From Areca catechu (taxonomy: Eukaryota > Streptophyta > Magnoliopsida > Arecales > Arecaceae), in contig CM038048.1 in assembly GCA_021397845.1 (NCBI GenBank), positions 35,152,727 through 35,216,726 of the forward strand: 64,000 nt of DNA, given 5' to 3'. A program made the translations under genes and the position numbers. Below are positions 9,938 through 22,688 of the stretch, in pieces. Below the pieces are notes generated by a model. It made no database searches and was not told where the DNA came from. It worked only from the letters and a program-made list of their open reading frames with translations. Each line of letters opens with the position of its first letter. Within the stretch, counting starts at the first letter, position 1.

Positions 9938-12480
9938 TGTTGAAAATCGGGTAGGGTTTTATGCATGTATTTTAATTTTTTAAATATCAGGGAAAGCAAA
10001 TTAGATTAAAACTACTTTTAATCAGAAAACATGCATAAGAACAATTCTAAAAATCCCTACCTAGGATCTTGTATATGATATGCAAAGTAGTAAGTGCTGA
10101 AATTAAAATCAGTATGCATCGATCTCGTCAATGCATGCTGTAGATCTAATCTACTATAATTATGAGACCGATATCATACCTGAGCACGGGTCACTGATCT
10201 TTACTATTGGTGGCACGTGGAAAAGGTTCTTCAGGTTGCCTCGTAGTCGTACATGTTCGTCGGCCTCTACAGATTGTCCATACGAAGCCTTGAAATGATC
10301 AACCTTCTTGGACTGCTAGATCCTCGCGAAGGCTATTGAATAGCTGATTTGACTCCTTTGGAACTTATTGGACCCTTCAAGAAGATCAAGAAAAGGAGGT
10401 TTAGGAGGATTATATTGTGGAAGAAAGAAGAAGAGAAAAGACCCTCCAAGATTTTTCTTCTCTTTTGCTAAAACCCTAGTGCTAGAAACTCCCCCCACGC
10501 CCTTTTTATTTCACGTCAACCCTCCCCTCTTTTTATATTTTTCAGTGATTCACTCTTTAGATCTCATGCCAATTCTTCCTTAATTATATGCGCACGCCCA
10601 CCTAGAAGTCCAATAAAAATAGGCATCCAAGAAGAGTTTGAGATAAGGTGGAAAAAAGGGATAGATTAGGATAAGGTTAGGAGTTTCAGTTCTATTGAAA
10701 CTTTGTCAGTTTCAATTCAAAATGATTTCTGATTTAAACCAAACTCAATCCATATCAAGAAGAGAGAAAGGCGAGGGCGACAACTTGCTTTTGGCATGAG
10801 AAATCATCACACAAATATGAATTTTGCATGAAGGGGCGTGGAGAAAATCTAAGGGCACTAGGTGGGGTTTTTAAATCTTGATCAAAATAGGTCCTTATCC
10901 AAATCAAATTTGGTTTAACCCAATTAAATAATTGAGCTCAATCTAATTAGATTTCAATTAGCTTAATTAAATTCCAATTAAATCATAAATTAATTGAGGA
11001 TAAGTCAAATAAATCAAGATTAAAATTTCTTAGCAATTATGTCATCATATAACCTAATCGGGTAAGATCTAATTGAATCCAATTTAATTAGACTTGACCT
11101 AAACCTCTTTGCTCAATCAAATTGAGCCAATTAGCAATCTAATTTATAGTTAATCCTCTAATAATTAATTAATTATATATTTACAATATTTGTATTAGGT
11201 TTATTATTAATTGTATTGCCAATTATATCTGTGAACGATTCTTAATCATTAATCAGCCATCATGATCAGTCAGAAATATTTATTGTGTGATCCCATCGGT
11301 TCGAACATAACCTATAGCACAGGAACAAATTTTTGAACTAATCGATGTGGCCATCTAGTAAGGTACATGATATCTTGATAGGTCAAATGATTGCAAAGCA
11401 ACATTCAAGAATCAAGGCATATGGTTACCGTATAATTCATCCCTTTGATTAAATGCTTAGGATGATTTAAGAGTCAACTGCTAATTTTTAAATAGTGCAT
11501 CTAGATATATCTCAACCTAATAAATCTTGACTCATTATTAGGATTATCCTGGTCAAAATTTTGCTAAATTGAAATACAGCAAAGCATTATCTCCAATATC
11601 TTGGAGTGGTAATCCAATTGACTTACACACTGATCTAACAAGTACTTGACTTTACCTAAAAATTTTCTATTACTATATTAAAAATATATGTAGTCCGGCA
11701 CCAAAGTACAGTGAGCTTCTTGCAATCACCATAGTGATCTCAAGTCGGAGAGATACTTATATCTATATATTTTTCTGCAAGATACTCTTAAAAGCAGAGT
11801 ATTTTATAGCAGGGTTCCCGGTACCGGGACCCGTCATGGAAGGTCGGTGTACGGTACGGTTCGTACCATACAGGCATGCATGCCAGACCCTTTTTTATAT
11901 TAAAAATCATCTTTCCCTCCCCCAAAGAAAAAAAGGACCTGAACCGGTGGTACCGGATTGAACCGGGGGGTACCGAGCTGAACCAGGCGGTTCGTACCGG
12001 TACGGTACCGTACCGGTATGGAAATTAATTTTTTTTATTTTTTTAACGGCTCGGAAGTCGGACTGTTTTATTGGGATGTACCATACCGACTAGCTTCCGG
12101 TACGGTACGGTACGCCCCGTACCAGGCAATACGGAACGGTACCGCATTCCATGTTTTATAGAATTGGTCTTGTTCAGTAAAATGTACACTTACACTCACC
12201 TGTATGCCATACCAGTATTTCCACATCCCTTGGTTACGAGGACAATCAATTCGTATGACATACAACGACCTATACTCGATAAATGTTGTCGTCCTAGGTA
12301 ACAACGTATCATTTGGTCGCAAATAGGTTTAAGAACTACATGACAAATCCCCCTAAAGAAAGAGTACAGGAAGTAATGAACTACAAAAAATAACTTTTAT
12401 TTATTAATGATTTATATAAAAATTTATAATGAGTTCAACCATTTATAACTCAGATGATTGGCTTTCGAATACAATTCCTA
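9938..12480 (-). repeat. copia LTR A (minus strand), interrupted by MITE
   Basis: The left edge TGTTGAAAATCGGG adjoins a degenerate primer site: on the minus strand, TAGTATCAGTCACAGG replaces TGGTATCAGTCACAGG. Much of 11290-12470 aligns with LTR B (14890-15820) and LTR C (52920-53750). Shared blocks include GATAGGTC, GCAAAGCAACATTCAAGAA, GGATTA-CCTGG and ACTTGATAAATGTT-like. The right edge (GATTGGCTTTCGAATAC, about 12456) corresponds to GGCTTTAGGGCACATTCC in the others. A MITE was inserted later at 11810-12153. No gene. Confidence 0.65.
11810..12153. mobile_element. 344-bp hAT-like MITE with GGTACCG motifs
   Basis: It begins CAGGGTTCCCGGTACCG and ends CGGTACCGCATTCCATG. It is flanked by perfect 8-bp duplications TTTTATAG at 11802-11809 and 12154-12161. 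The interior is dense in GGTACCG, GAACCGG and GGTTCGTACC motifs, like the ends of the large hAT copies. The terminal 17 bases match the right end's reverse complement at 12 positions. Inserted in copia LTR A. Non-coding. Confidence 0.88.
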
Positions 12481-14202
12481 ATAAATACCATACATGAAGT
12501 TTTATATCATTCAGCATCCTCAAGGATACCGAAGGACTTATTTAACATTTGAAGCATTTTCTTTGGTTGTGGATCCTCGAACTCTAAATTCATTGTTCAT
12601 CGCGACTCTCATAATGCAACACACCGTCGTACGGTTCATTGAGCCACTTCTAATAAGTGTCTCTGATTGCTCCACGTGTGTTTCAGTAGGTACTTCAGGT
12701 GCAGGATCTGTAAGGACACATAATCCTCTCATGTTCTAGCATGATCTTCAACTTTCAATACTAACTATCCAAGTTGGGTCCAATAAGCTTGTCACTGTCT
12801 AACAGTGAGCGGAGCGATAATGTATTAGCCATTTGAAAACACGTTAGCCTTTTTAGTATATGAATTATATGGACTTTAGTTTGAATGTTTCTTCTATTTT
12901 ATATGAATTGGTAGCCTCCACTTTCAATTTGAGGAATTTTCCAATTCCCTTGCAGGTACTAGAATCCACATAGATTATGCATGGGCCCGAGTGTGGCTCT
13001 GCCAACCCATGTGCATCTATTCTTAACCAATTGTTTCTTCAAATAATTTCTAGTAATTTGTTTTGTCCCAGGCTCCTCTTCAGCAGGCGTGTGGCACCTT
13101 TATTTAAAGGCCCAATTAAGTCCAACCATTAATATATCCTCACCAAGTGCACCTAACAAATGAATAAATTGGCCCAAGTGTGGCTCGGCTAACATGCCTA
13201 AACATCTGAGAGACAACAAGAGTATCATATCATAGATGATAATTCAAATATTCTGATAAACACCAGGTGTGTGGTGCCTCCAATATTTATCTAAACTATT
13301 TGACCTATTACCATCCATCTTATGAGAGGCTATGAACCAGTTATCCCCATAACTCTATCATTTTAGGGACCTAATAATTTAGAAGGTTCAAGTCTACATC
13401 AAAATGGTTTGAACGGGTTCAATTATATGCATATTACATGTGAAGAGATTTGATTATATCATACATTGATCACAACATGCAAAAAAAAAAGTGATTGTAG
13501 ATAGATGCCAATATTGGATTACATAGTTCAACTCCGTGAACCTAGTTATTCAATCAATACTTTTGGATCTAAAATGTTCAACCAGCAATTTTAATTCAGA
13601 AATTCCTCCCATTGACTTCGCCAAGTCAATAAAGAGGACAAAGGCGAGAAACAAATTTCTTGAACACCCACAAGGCTACAACCTTTGCTAGGTAGCTGTG
13701 CATGCCCAGAGCACACAACTGTTTTAAGTGAAAGTGCTGTGAGTGCGAACCTTGCAGCATGCGGCACGCCCATGCTTTGCATGTAGCAGCGCTGCATGGC
13801 AGTGCATATATAGTGAGTGCATGCTTGTGTTGAGTGCACACAACTGCTTTGCATAGTTGTGCACCAGCACTGCACACGCGCGTAGCATGCACAGCAGCGC
13901 TGCAGAGCATGCATCTCGTGAAGTATGTGCAGCAGCATTGCACAATGCGCTCATAGCACATGCACAAACACTGCACGCTGGCACAGCTGAGACGTGTGTG
14001 CATGCCGCTGGCACAGCAGCAACATGCATGCACGCAGCAGCACGCTCATAGTGCACGCACACTGCAGCAGGCACAACTATGACATGTGCGTGCAATGTGC
14101 ACAGCAGTGCAAGCAGAACACAGAAGTAATCAAGGGAAATTTTATCAGATCAAAATTCCTAATCTCATGTACAACAGATCCTGATCTGAATTCCAATTAT
14201 AA
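12481..14202 (-). mobile_element. copia leader/internal fragment B
   Basis: Internal leader of a second minus-strand copia element that ends at the primer site 14203-14218. 12838-13420 is homologous to 8258-8830. 12481-12837 shows no recognisable protein. 13720-14120 is a peculiar TGCA/GCAGCA-rich block (separate entry). Several open frames of 100-135 codons there come from base composition and are not called as genes. Confidence 0.6.
13720..14120. repeat. TGCA/GCAGCA-rich low-complexity block
   Basis: About 400 bases dominated by TGCATGC, GCAGCAG, GTGCACAC and CACTGCA, with long alternating purine-pyrimidine runs (for example CACACGCGCGTAGCATGC). The composition differs sharply from the AT-rich sequence on both sides. 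It is not a strict tandem repeat and no period was found by eye. Confidence 0.7.
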
Positions 14203-14218
14203 CCTGGCTTTGATACCA
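14203..14218 (-). other. primer-binding site of copia B
   Basis: On the minus strand TGGTATCAAAGCCAGG, a tRNA-Met type primer site, lies two bases inside the LTR edge at 14221. It fixes the element's orientation as minus. Confidence 0.7.
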
Positions 14219-14220
14219 GT

Positions 14221-15831
14221 TGAAGGATATTCTGACCAGATCAAGGACACCATTTATGGTGTGGTTGGAGCCCCAGGAAAGAAATCAGGATCCCAATGTA
14301 AATTATTCTACAAAAGGGCAAGGATTTTACCTTGAACACAGTGGAATACAGATCAAATCTGCAGTGATATATTTTGCAAGAGCTGCAAGCGTGGCTCCTC
14401 TACTTCGCATGCACGTTAGAAGCTTCGCAAGAAAGGAAGAACCACAGCATCTACTGCTCCTGTTGAGAAGGGGGTTCACACACACCAAAAAGGAAAAATA
14501 TATTTCAATATATCCTGTGCTTATCATGGAGAACGGATTTCAGTTCTCATCCTTTTTCAATTTTTGATTTGAATTCAAAAATCAAACCTAATGGGTCTGG
14601 TTTAGTAATTCAGGTCTTAACCAAATTAGGATCTGAACCCAATACCCCTCTCATTCCAACCATCTAATCATAGGATTCCTATGTTCTGTAGTTTGTACCT
14701 CATTCTTTGGATTACGGGCTAATCCAAGTTCGCCCTCGGAATTAGTCCTATAGCTAATGCTCAGTGCTAGCTAGATAGCCGGAATTTAATTCCGTATGAC
14801 CTAATACTTAATTCTTAATTAAGTCCATTTGTTCAATCCAGTCGCCTACTTCCAAATTGAACATATAGATCTTAGGTCAAGCTTTTCCTACATTTCTTGA
14901 TAATGTACATGACTCCATAGGTTCAAATACTAAGCCGATAGTATAGGAACTATTTCCTGTACTAATTGATGTGATTATCTAGCAATGATACTGGATATCC
15001 TGATAGGTCGAATTATTATAAAGCAACATTCAAGAACCTTGGAAATGGTTTTTGCATAATTCGTCCCCTTGGCCATCAATGCTTCAGGATGATCCTAGGG
15101 CATATGGTAAACTGTCAAACCCCTAATAGGCCTTTCATGTTGTATTCCAACCTCATTATAACATCCTCATAATAAATCATGTGACTGGTCATATGGATTA
15201 CCCTGGCCAAGGTTTTATTATATTAGAAATATGGCGAAGCATTCTCTTATTACTCAGAGCAGTCAATCCTATCTTGACTCATACACAAACTTCACAAGTA
15301 CATGACTGTGTCTAGAAACCTTCTGTCATAGTATTAGAAATATAAATAGTCCGCACCTAAGCACAATGAGTTCCCTACAAGTCGTGATCTCAGGTCTAAG
15401 GGATACTTACACCCATATCCATCATGAATTGCTCTTTGACAATTGAGTATATACCATAGAGCACTTTGCAGCTGAGTCACGTTCGGTCAAAATGTACTCT
15501 TACATTTTACTTGCATGTTATATTAATGCCTCCATACTTTTTTGATTACGAGGATAACCAATCCATGTAAAACAATGACCTATACTTGATAAATGTTATC
15601 ATTCTTTTAATAATGTATCATTTGATCATGAACATAATTTAAGAATAACTTGATTAACCTTTATCGAGTGTTAATTGTTCTAAGGACTTCATCATGATCA
15701 TAAGAGTTCTATATGGAAGATGCAAGATATGAACTATCAAATAATATTTATTAATGTAATTCAGATTACAATTAATATTCAAATGCATAATTGTCTACTA
15801 CTAGATTAGCTTTAGGGCACATTTCCAATGT
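14221..15831 (-). repeat. copia LTR B (minus strand, 5' LTR)
   Basis: About 1.6 kb bounded by TGAAGGATATTC (left) and GCTTTAGGGCACATTTCCAATGT (right). On the minus strand that right end starts near TTGGAAATGTGCCCTAAAGC. LTR starts of this form are known from large plant copia elements (BARE/Angela-like), and that lineage is inferred from memory. It aligns with LTR C at 52107-53750 through most of its right half. No gene was found. Confidence 0.7.
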
Positions 15832-15839
15832 TAAGCCCA

Positions 15840-17280
15840 CAGCTGCCCCAGTCCCCGCTTCCACAGGCCTGTGCGTTCCAACGCCCTCACGTGGGCCAGC
15901 ACCTTCACGCCGGCGAGTGCCCTTGCGTGAGCTAGATGCCTCATGTAGGCCATTGCCTTCAACTCGATCCACCGGTAGCGGTCCTAACTGGTTGGCGGGT
16001 TGGTCCACACCCTGGTTTGAGCCAAGCGAACTCGCACCAATCTCAAAGCTTCCATCTACACATCTGGCCATTGAGCGGAGAGATCTCCACCGTGCAATTT
16101 TGGTTGGCTTGTTCTAATTGTTGGATCCTATCGTTAAGTTAACCCGGTTGCCACCTACCCGATTTGACCCTAGCATAACATTCTTGGGTTGAGTTGTTTC
16201 AACCCCTTTCCCCGATCTACTTCCGCCTCCTACCTCAGTTGCCACTGTCGTACGGCCACCGGCCATGGGCCCAACTACGGACCACCCTCCCCTGCTCTAG
16301 TCTCTCCTTTAGTCGGGACGGCATTCTCCAACCCTAGCCTAATCCCCTCCCCCTCCCCCTTCGGCAAGGCACAGCTCTTCTGAGTGGTGGAAATGGCCAC
16401 ATCGGAGGCAGATATCATCATGGTTCTCGTAGATGAACCTCTGCCAGAAGGGGACTCCGATCCCATGATCCGAGCCCTTAGTCGGAGTGGCCGGGAGAGG
16501 TCATGCTTAACACAGGCCCGAGCAAATCCGAGCCTCTTCCTTTCCGTCATGCAATCATCCACGGAGAGGAACTCCTTGGCCATTTGAAGCATACCCCACA
16601 ACATCGCATCTCCCTAGAACTTGGAGCCAGGGCAGCCGGACTTAAACCAGGGCCGAGCAGATCGCCCTCCTTGACGAAAAAAATCCCAGTCGCCATGGCT
16701 CCACCACTAGTGCTTGGCTAGCTACCACCCACGACCAGCGGAGCACAATGTCCCTCTTCCCAACCTTCTTGAAGCGGACAATAGCGACACCCTTATCCAA
16801 CCCAAATCCCTCCACCTCCCCATTCAGCCCGGCATGGTAGAAGTCCTTGGCCACATTTCCGTCGACACCCTCCATCCGAGGCTTTGCACCATGGCCCAAG
16901 CCTCCATTTCTTCCCTCAAGTCCTTCGTCGGGAGGTTGACCACCTTCGGGAACCACCTGACGAGTTCACCTTGTTCGGGGATAGATCCGGCGAGATGCAA
17001 ATGGTGCGACCTTGCACTGCCTTCTTCCAGCTTGAGTCCGGCTAGTCCCTAGCTTTCGGGGCTCCAGGATGACTTGATGAAGTTTTGGCCATCTCCTCTA
17101 ACACCACCACCCGTTGTAGCCCATTGGATCGCTAGCGATCAAGGAGGTTGTAGTGCAAATCTTAAAGCCTCCATGCTCAACGGTCTACTGTTAAAAGGGA
17201 AACTTGCCTTCTTTTTCAAAGCCATAGAATCCCAAGAAGGGTTACTTGATGATTCAAAAAATTAATGCTCTATTAGATCA
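15840..17280 (-). pseudogene. LINE ORF1 (DUF4283 domain and CCHC zinc knuckle), broken
   Basis: Read right to left on the minus strand. An N-terminal zone includes GEVEGFGLDKGVAIVRFKK and RDIVL. Next is ALVVEPWRLGFFSSR, then LWGMLQMAKEFLSVDDC with RKRLGFARACVKHDLSRPL, and IMGSESP. This is the DUF4283 RNA-binding domain of plant LINE ORF1. After a frame change, the zinc knuckle ICLRCGHFHHSEELC (C-x2-C-x4-H-x4-C) lies at about 16370-16414. The sequence then becomes a Pro/Arg-rich tail. The high GC content contrasts with both neighbours. At least two frame changes and several stops are present. No reverse transcriptase is attached here. Confidence 0.72.
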
Positions 17281-17339
17281 TTATTTAAAATAGGGATATC
17301 TAATTCGTAGGTTATTTGGGTGAATGCAGAAACTAATAA

Positions 17340-17674
17340 TGAAACAATGTAGAAAAAGGATAACATATTTTCTTACTTCTTCATGGAACAGGTGGGCTTT
17401 ATATATAGAATAATAATGAATCCCCAATTGATGTATTTACTAATATAGAGGATATTCATGATTAACATATTTTTCAATATACATGATTGACATTTTTCAA
17501 TATACATGATTGACATATTTTTCAATATACATGATATGTTTCTCAATATACATACACAATTGATATATTTTCTAGATAGGATTATTTATCATAATTTTCT
17601 AATATTTCTAAAATATTATAAGATATTCTTAGAATATTCTAGACAAAAAAAAGAAAATTGTTCCTTTTTCTACA
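17340..17674 (-). repeat. copia-1 3' LTR (left)
   Basis: 335 bp, TGAAAC...TCTACA on the plus strand. It contains several copies of TTTTTCAATATACATGATTGACA, making it longer than its partner at 22172-22483. Confidence 0.9.
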
Positions 17675-17685
17675 CTCCCTCTCAA
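17675..17685 (-). other. copia-1 polypurine tract
   Basis: On the minus strand TTGAGAGGGAG directly precedes the LTR start TGTAGAAA, as expected for plus-strand DNA priming. Confidence 0.75.
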
Positions 17686-17689
17686 GTTG

Positions 17690-20570
17690 GCTTAAAGATA
17701 TCTTTCATGGCAAGCTTGCTTACTAGATCCTCAAACTATTTCTTATACAATTTCTTTGTGAGAATATTAGCAATTTGATCAACTGTTGGAATGTATGGCA
17801 TGCAAATTATTCCATTGTCTAGTTTCTCCTTGATGAAATGTTTGTCTACTTCTACATGCTTTGTTTTGTCATGGAGGATTGGGTTATGGGCAATAAAGAT
17901 GACAACTTTATATTAGACTTTTTTTGATGAGGGTATAGGAAACTTTGATTCTTCAAGTAATCTTTTTATCCATATAACCTCACAAATTCCATGGGCTATT
18001 GAACTGAACTTAGCTTCAGCACTATTTTTGGCTACCACATTCTGTTTCTTACTTCGCCAGGTGATAAGATTACCTCACACAAAAGTACAATAATCAGAAG
18101 TTGATTTTATATCAGTAACACTTCCTGCCCAGTCTGCGTTGGTATAAGCTTCTATTTGCAAATATCTTTTATTTTGAAATAGCAGTCCCTTTCTAGGTGT
18201 CCCCTTTAGGTACCTTAAGATTCTGTGGGTAGCAAAGTATTTTGATCCTGGTGAATGCATAAACTGGCTTACCACACTCATTACAAAAGTTATATTAGGA
18301 TGAGTATGTGATAAATAGATGTTTATCCACAAGTCTTTGGTACTTTTCTTTATTTACCACGGTTTTTGCAGGTTGTAACTTCAAGTTGGGCTCTATTTGA
18401 GTTTCGGCTGGTTTGCATCCGAGCATTCTAGTTTTACCAAATCCAAGATATTCGCTAGTTGGCAAAGATTCCCTTATTGAATCTTGTAAATTCCATGCCA
18501 AGTACTTTAGAGCCCCCAAGTCTTTGATTTCAAACTTTTGTATAAGTTTTTTTAAGTTATACAATTTCGGTACTATCATCACCGGTCATTATTATATCAT
18601 CTACATACACAATCAAAATAGCTAGTTTACTGGCGTTCGACTGCTTGAAGAATAGTGTATGGTCATCTTAACTCTGGATATAACCATAGCTTTTTACTCT
18701 CTCAAACCTCTCAAACCATGCTATTGGTGATGTTAGAGTTTATACAAGGATTTTTTCAGTCTACATATTTTGTTGGTCCCCAAGCATTTCTCAAAACTTG
18801 GTGGTAGATCCATAAACACTTCTTCCTCAAAGTCTCCATTTAGGAAGGCATTTTTTATGTTAAGTTGGTATAAAGGTCAATTGGAGTTTACTGCCAGAGA
18901 AAGAAGAATTCGGATTGAGTTATTTTTGCAATTGGGACGAAGGTCTCCTGGTAGTCAATACCATAAGTTTGAATGAGCCCTTTGGCAACAAGTCTGGCCT
19001 TGTACTTTTCAATGCTTCCGTCTGCCTTGCATTTTACATTAAAGACCCACTTGCATCCTGCTATTTTCTTGCCTCTTGGCAGTTCTACAATCTCTTAAGT
19101 CTCATTCTTTTCAAGAATATTCATCTCTTCCTTTACTGCTAATTTCCAATCTGGATCACCTTAGGCATCTTGAATAGATTTTGGTACATGCAGGTTAGAA
19201 ATATTTGAAATAAATGCTTTATGGTTATTTGACAGTTTTTGATAAGACAAATACTTGGCAATATGATGATTAGTACAGAATCTTGTTCCTTTTCTGAGAG
19301 CAATTGGAATATCAAGGTCATACAACTCGAGTAGATTTAGAATTACCTTTAGTGAAAGAAAGACATTCATAGGAGGACCATCATTCAGGGATGTTGATTG
19401 ACCAGTTGCAGGAGATACAATTAGATCAATAGTACTTCTCTGAGACTTTCATCTAGTATAAACTTGAAGCTTAGGTTTCGGATTACTTGTATCCATATGT
19501 AGTAATTCTTCCCCTATTTAAGATTCCATCATGCCTGGTACCTATGGACTAAACAAATCCTTTTCTTCATTATTTGGATCAGTTATTTCCTTGATTTGTT
19601 TATCAGAGTGGCTTGGAGTTTTAATGAAATTTGGTAGAGGCTTAGAATTTTTTTAAAAAAATTTCAAAAATTATCTTCTTCAATATTCTTCCCCTAATGA
19701 TGGTTTTTATTGAAATAGGGTTGTTTTTCATAAAAAAACATGTCCATGCTTATGTAAGTTTTCTTTGTTAGTGGATTAAAATACTTATACGGTTATATCC
19801 CTTTTTATTTGAAGCATATCCAATGAAAATACAATTTTCAGCCTTGGAATCTAATTTGGATCGAAAAAATTGTTGAACATGGACAAAACAAATGCATCTA
19901 AATGTTTTTAAAGGCAACTCAAAATACAACTGAAAATTTGGAAAAGATGTCTTTAAAGTATGTAAAGGGATTTTAAATTTTAAAATACGAGTTCGCATTC
20001 TGTTGATTAAGTAGGAGGCAGTTAAAATAGCATCTCTCCAGAGGTATTCAAGAATATTCATAGAAAACATGAGTCTTAGCAACTTTAAGTGCCTATTTTT
20101 CTTTTAGCAAAATTGGAAGTATCACGATATATTGATTAATATAGAATACCTTTATCTCTTAAAAATTCTCTTAAACATTTATTAAAATACTTGGTTCCAT
20201 TGTCTAATCGAAGAATGCAAATTTTTGAATTAAATTGGTTTCGATCATATGGTACTATTTCAGATTTTTTGCTTAGTAAGTAAATCCAACACAACCTAGT
20301 GTGATCATCAATAAAAGTTACGAACTACCTTTTTCCAGATAAAGTGGTAACTTTTGACGGTCTCCAAATATCATTATGAATTAAGTAAAATGGTTTGGAA
20401 GGACTATAAGGTTTTGAAACAAATTTAACACAATGTTCTTTAGATAAATAACAAATTCCCCATTGAAACATAATAGAATAATCCACTTCTTTAGACAATT
20501 TAGGAAATAGGCATCTTAAATAAGGAAAACTAGGACGGCCTAGTCTAAGGTGCCATTGCATTATTTATTT
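17690..20570 (-). pseudogene. copia-1 pol (integrase, RT, RNase H)
   Basis: Minus-strand readings in order: MQWHLRLGRPSFPYL (pre-integrase, near 20560) and an integrase zone with HNDIWRPSKVTTLSGKR. Then ILEYLWRDAILTASYLINRMRT and FRCICFVHV (about 20080-19880). The RT has the catalytic YVDDII near 18594-18613 and IKDLGALKYLAWNL. RNase H has TNADWAGSVTDIKSTSDYC at about 18140. This is the copia order (integrase before RT). Frameshifts separate all blocks, so no enzyme can be made. Confidence 0.9.
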
Positions 20571-21081
20571 AGAAACATGTATATAACAAGTACTGCTCAG
20601 CCCTTAAGCTTTTTTATTACTGAAGAAATTGTCATCGAAGTAGTATAGCCCATTTATCTCTCTAGCATTGCAATTATCTTCCCTAAAGTCCGATCCTAAA
20701 AAGTATAATGGAAGCCACAGAAGGTAACACAACAACTAGAATCCTATAAAACTTACTGACAGAGGTTGCAAACAAGTTCAGGGATATGAAGTACTAATTT
20801 AAGACTAATATTTTTAGATATTTTGATTGGACCTTTGTCTGCAATAGATGAAAGACTACCTTTTGCTATTCATACCTTTCATTACCAGAATAAAGGGTAT
20901 ATGAAACAAATAAATTAGACAAACTAGTCATATGCTCAGAAGCCCTCAAATCAATGATCCATTGTGTAGAATCCAAAGTACTAGAAAGGGCTAAGGAATT
21001 TCTACCTAAATGGGCCAAAAAATGATTAGGTGTACCAAATGATGATGGATTTGTCTTTAGCAGTTTCAGAAGTTGATTAAT

Positions 21082-22045
21082 CTACTCTTTATTGAATGGA
21101 CCCAAGTTAGCAACAGTGGCAGTAGTTTGTGATCGTCTAGATTTTGGTTTCCAATTGGTTAGATTTTCATGAAGCAGCCAACAAGTTTCTCGAGCATGAC
21201 GTGGTCTGTTACAGTGATCACACCATACTCGAGGCTTCTCATTGTGCGTGTGCTGATCATGGATATTCCGTCCACTAGCATTGGTTTCAGCAGCAACCAG
21301 TACGGAGTTCTCAGTTAGACCATTCATGTCACCATTCTTTTTTCCAAGCATTACTGATCTGCAGCTTTCATCTCGATGAACCTCTGAAAAAACTTCATTG
21401 AGTGAAGGCAGAGGATTTTATCCAATAATCCTTTGTCGAGTCTCATCAAATTCGATGTTGAGACTCGCAAGAAATTTGAAGATTCGATTAGCCTCCACAA
21501 ATTTCTGATCGTGTTTGCAATCATATATAGACTTCCACTTGTAATCATTGAATAGGTTCAATTCTTGCCATATTCATTTCAGAGAATGGAAGTAGTTGGT
21601 AACAGTTTCACTTCGTTGTCGAACTTCTCCAAGATTCAGAGTAAGTTCATATCTTTGAGATTGATTACTCAAATCAGAATACATTTGGATAATATTATCC
21701 CACAGTTCCTTATCATTCTGATAACATAGGTAATTGGAACTAATATTCTCTTCCATAGAATTTATAAGCCAAGTCATTACCATTGATTTTTCAACATCCT
21801 AGTTTGAGTAGGTTGGATCTGCACTATCCGGAGTCGGTGTATCTCCTGCCAAGTAGCCGATTTTGTCTCTTTCTCAAATGTACATATGTACCAATTGAGA
21901 TCGGCATAAGTTATTACCATTGAGTCGAATGGTGGTAATTTGGATTTGATAAGATTCAACAGTAAAAGGGATTCGAGGAGCATGGGTCACGGCAACAGGG
22001 CTTAAGTAAGTGGACGGAGTTGATTGGGAGGAGATGTCAGACATG
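21082..22045 (-). pseudogene. copia-1 gag
   Basis: The minus-strand reading starts MSDISSQSTPST near 22045 and continues through the UBN2-type gag region. VMTWLINSMEENISSNYLCY, KELWDNIIQMYSD and GEVRQRSETVTNYFHSLK lie between 21800 and 21580. A CCHC knuckle, WCDHCNRPRHARETCWLLH, lies near 21215-21160. Gag would form the virus-like particle and bind RNA. Frame breaks occur near 21980 and 21570. Confidence 0.88.
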
Positions 22046-22159
22046 GTGAAGAGAGAAAAATAGGATAGCAGCGGCGTATGGACAGTAGCAGCATATGGGT
22101 GGCTGTTGTGTATGGGCAGCGGCTATGCTAAGGCAACTACATGACCAGAATAACGTCTT

Positions 22160-22171
22160 GCTTTGATACCA
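22160..22171 (-). other. copia-1 primer-binding site
   Basis: Minus-strand TGGTATCAAAGC directly adjoins the LTR edge at 22172. tRNA-Met type. Confidence 0.85.
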
Positions 22172-22483
22172 TGAAATAATTTGAAAAAAAGATAATTATA
22201 TTTTCTTCTTTGGGGTATAGGTGGGTTTTATATATAGAGCAATAATGAATCTCCAATTGATATATTTTCTAATACAAAGGATATTCATTATTGACATATT
22301 TCCTAATATACATGATTGATATATTTTTCAATATACATACTTGATATGTTTCTTAATATACATACATGATTGATATGTTTCCTAGATAGAATTATTCACC
22401 ATAATTTTCTAATATCTTTATAATATTACAAGATATTCTCAGAATATTCTAGACAAAAAAGGAAAACAATTCCTTTTTCCACA
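22172..22483 (-). repeat. copia-1 5' LTR (right)
   Basis: 312 bp, TGAAATAATT...TTCCACA. It aligns with the left LTR with many substitutions, indicating an old insertion. Confidence 0.9.
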
Positions 22484-22488
22484 AATAA

Positions 22489-22688
22489 GTACTAAGCCTC
22501 AGTTAGTAGTCCACGATGCATGGAAAATGGATGATTAGATTGAAGTGTTGAATACCACCTATCTTCCTGTGATCAAATCAATTCTATGGTTAAGTTTGTC
22601 TACAATGTTCGTAAATAGGTGCATGATTAGTCCTGCTTTCAAGGTTGTATTGGATGTGATTCTCATTATATGATCAATTGGTTTGCAA
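22489..22688. other. unique spacer between copia-1 and hAT copy 3
   Basis: 200 bases without a clear gene. The last 8 bases, GTTTGCAA, are the left target duplication of hAT copy 3. If the hAT element is removed, this spacer joins 27561 onward. A short possible reading (CIGCDSHYMINWFA) runs up to the junction, but support is weak. Confidence 0.4.

Larger units (their letters stand above)
17340..22483 (-). mobile_element. complete but dead Ty1/copia element 1
   Basis: A 5.1-kb element with two LTRs and perfect 5-bp target duplications AATAA at 17335-17339 and 22484-22488. Reading on the minus strand gives LTR, primer site (22171 downward), gag with zinc knuckle, pre-integrase/integrase, RT, RNase H, polypurine tract and LTR. 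Stops and small indels occur throughout. It is the same family as the element at 28894-34079, in the opposite orientation. Confidence 0.93.

Noticed and set aside
13591..14095. Overlapping Cys/Ala/His-rich open frames on both strands
   Set aside because: All come from the TGCA/GCAGCA composition of a copia leader; several frames are open at once and no domain or start context supports translation.
17440..17540. CRISPR-like spaced repeats (AATATACATGATTGACA units)
   Set aside because: They are short tandem units inside a copia LTR of a plant genome, without unique spacers of constant length.
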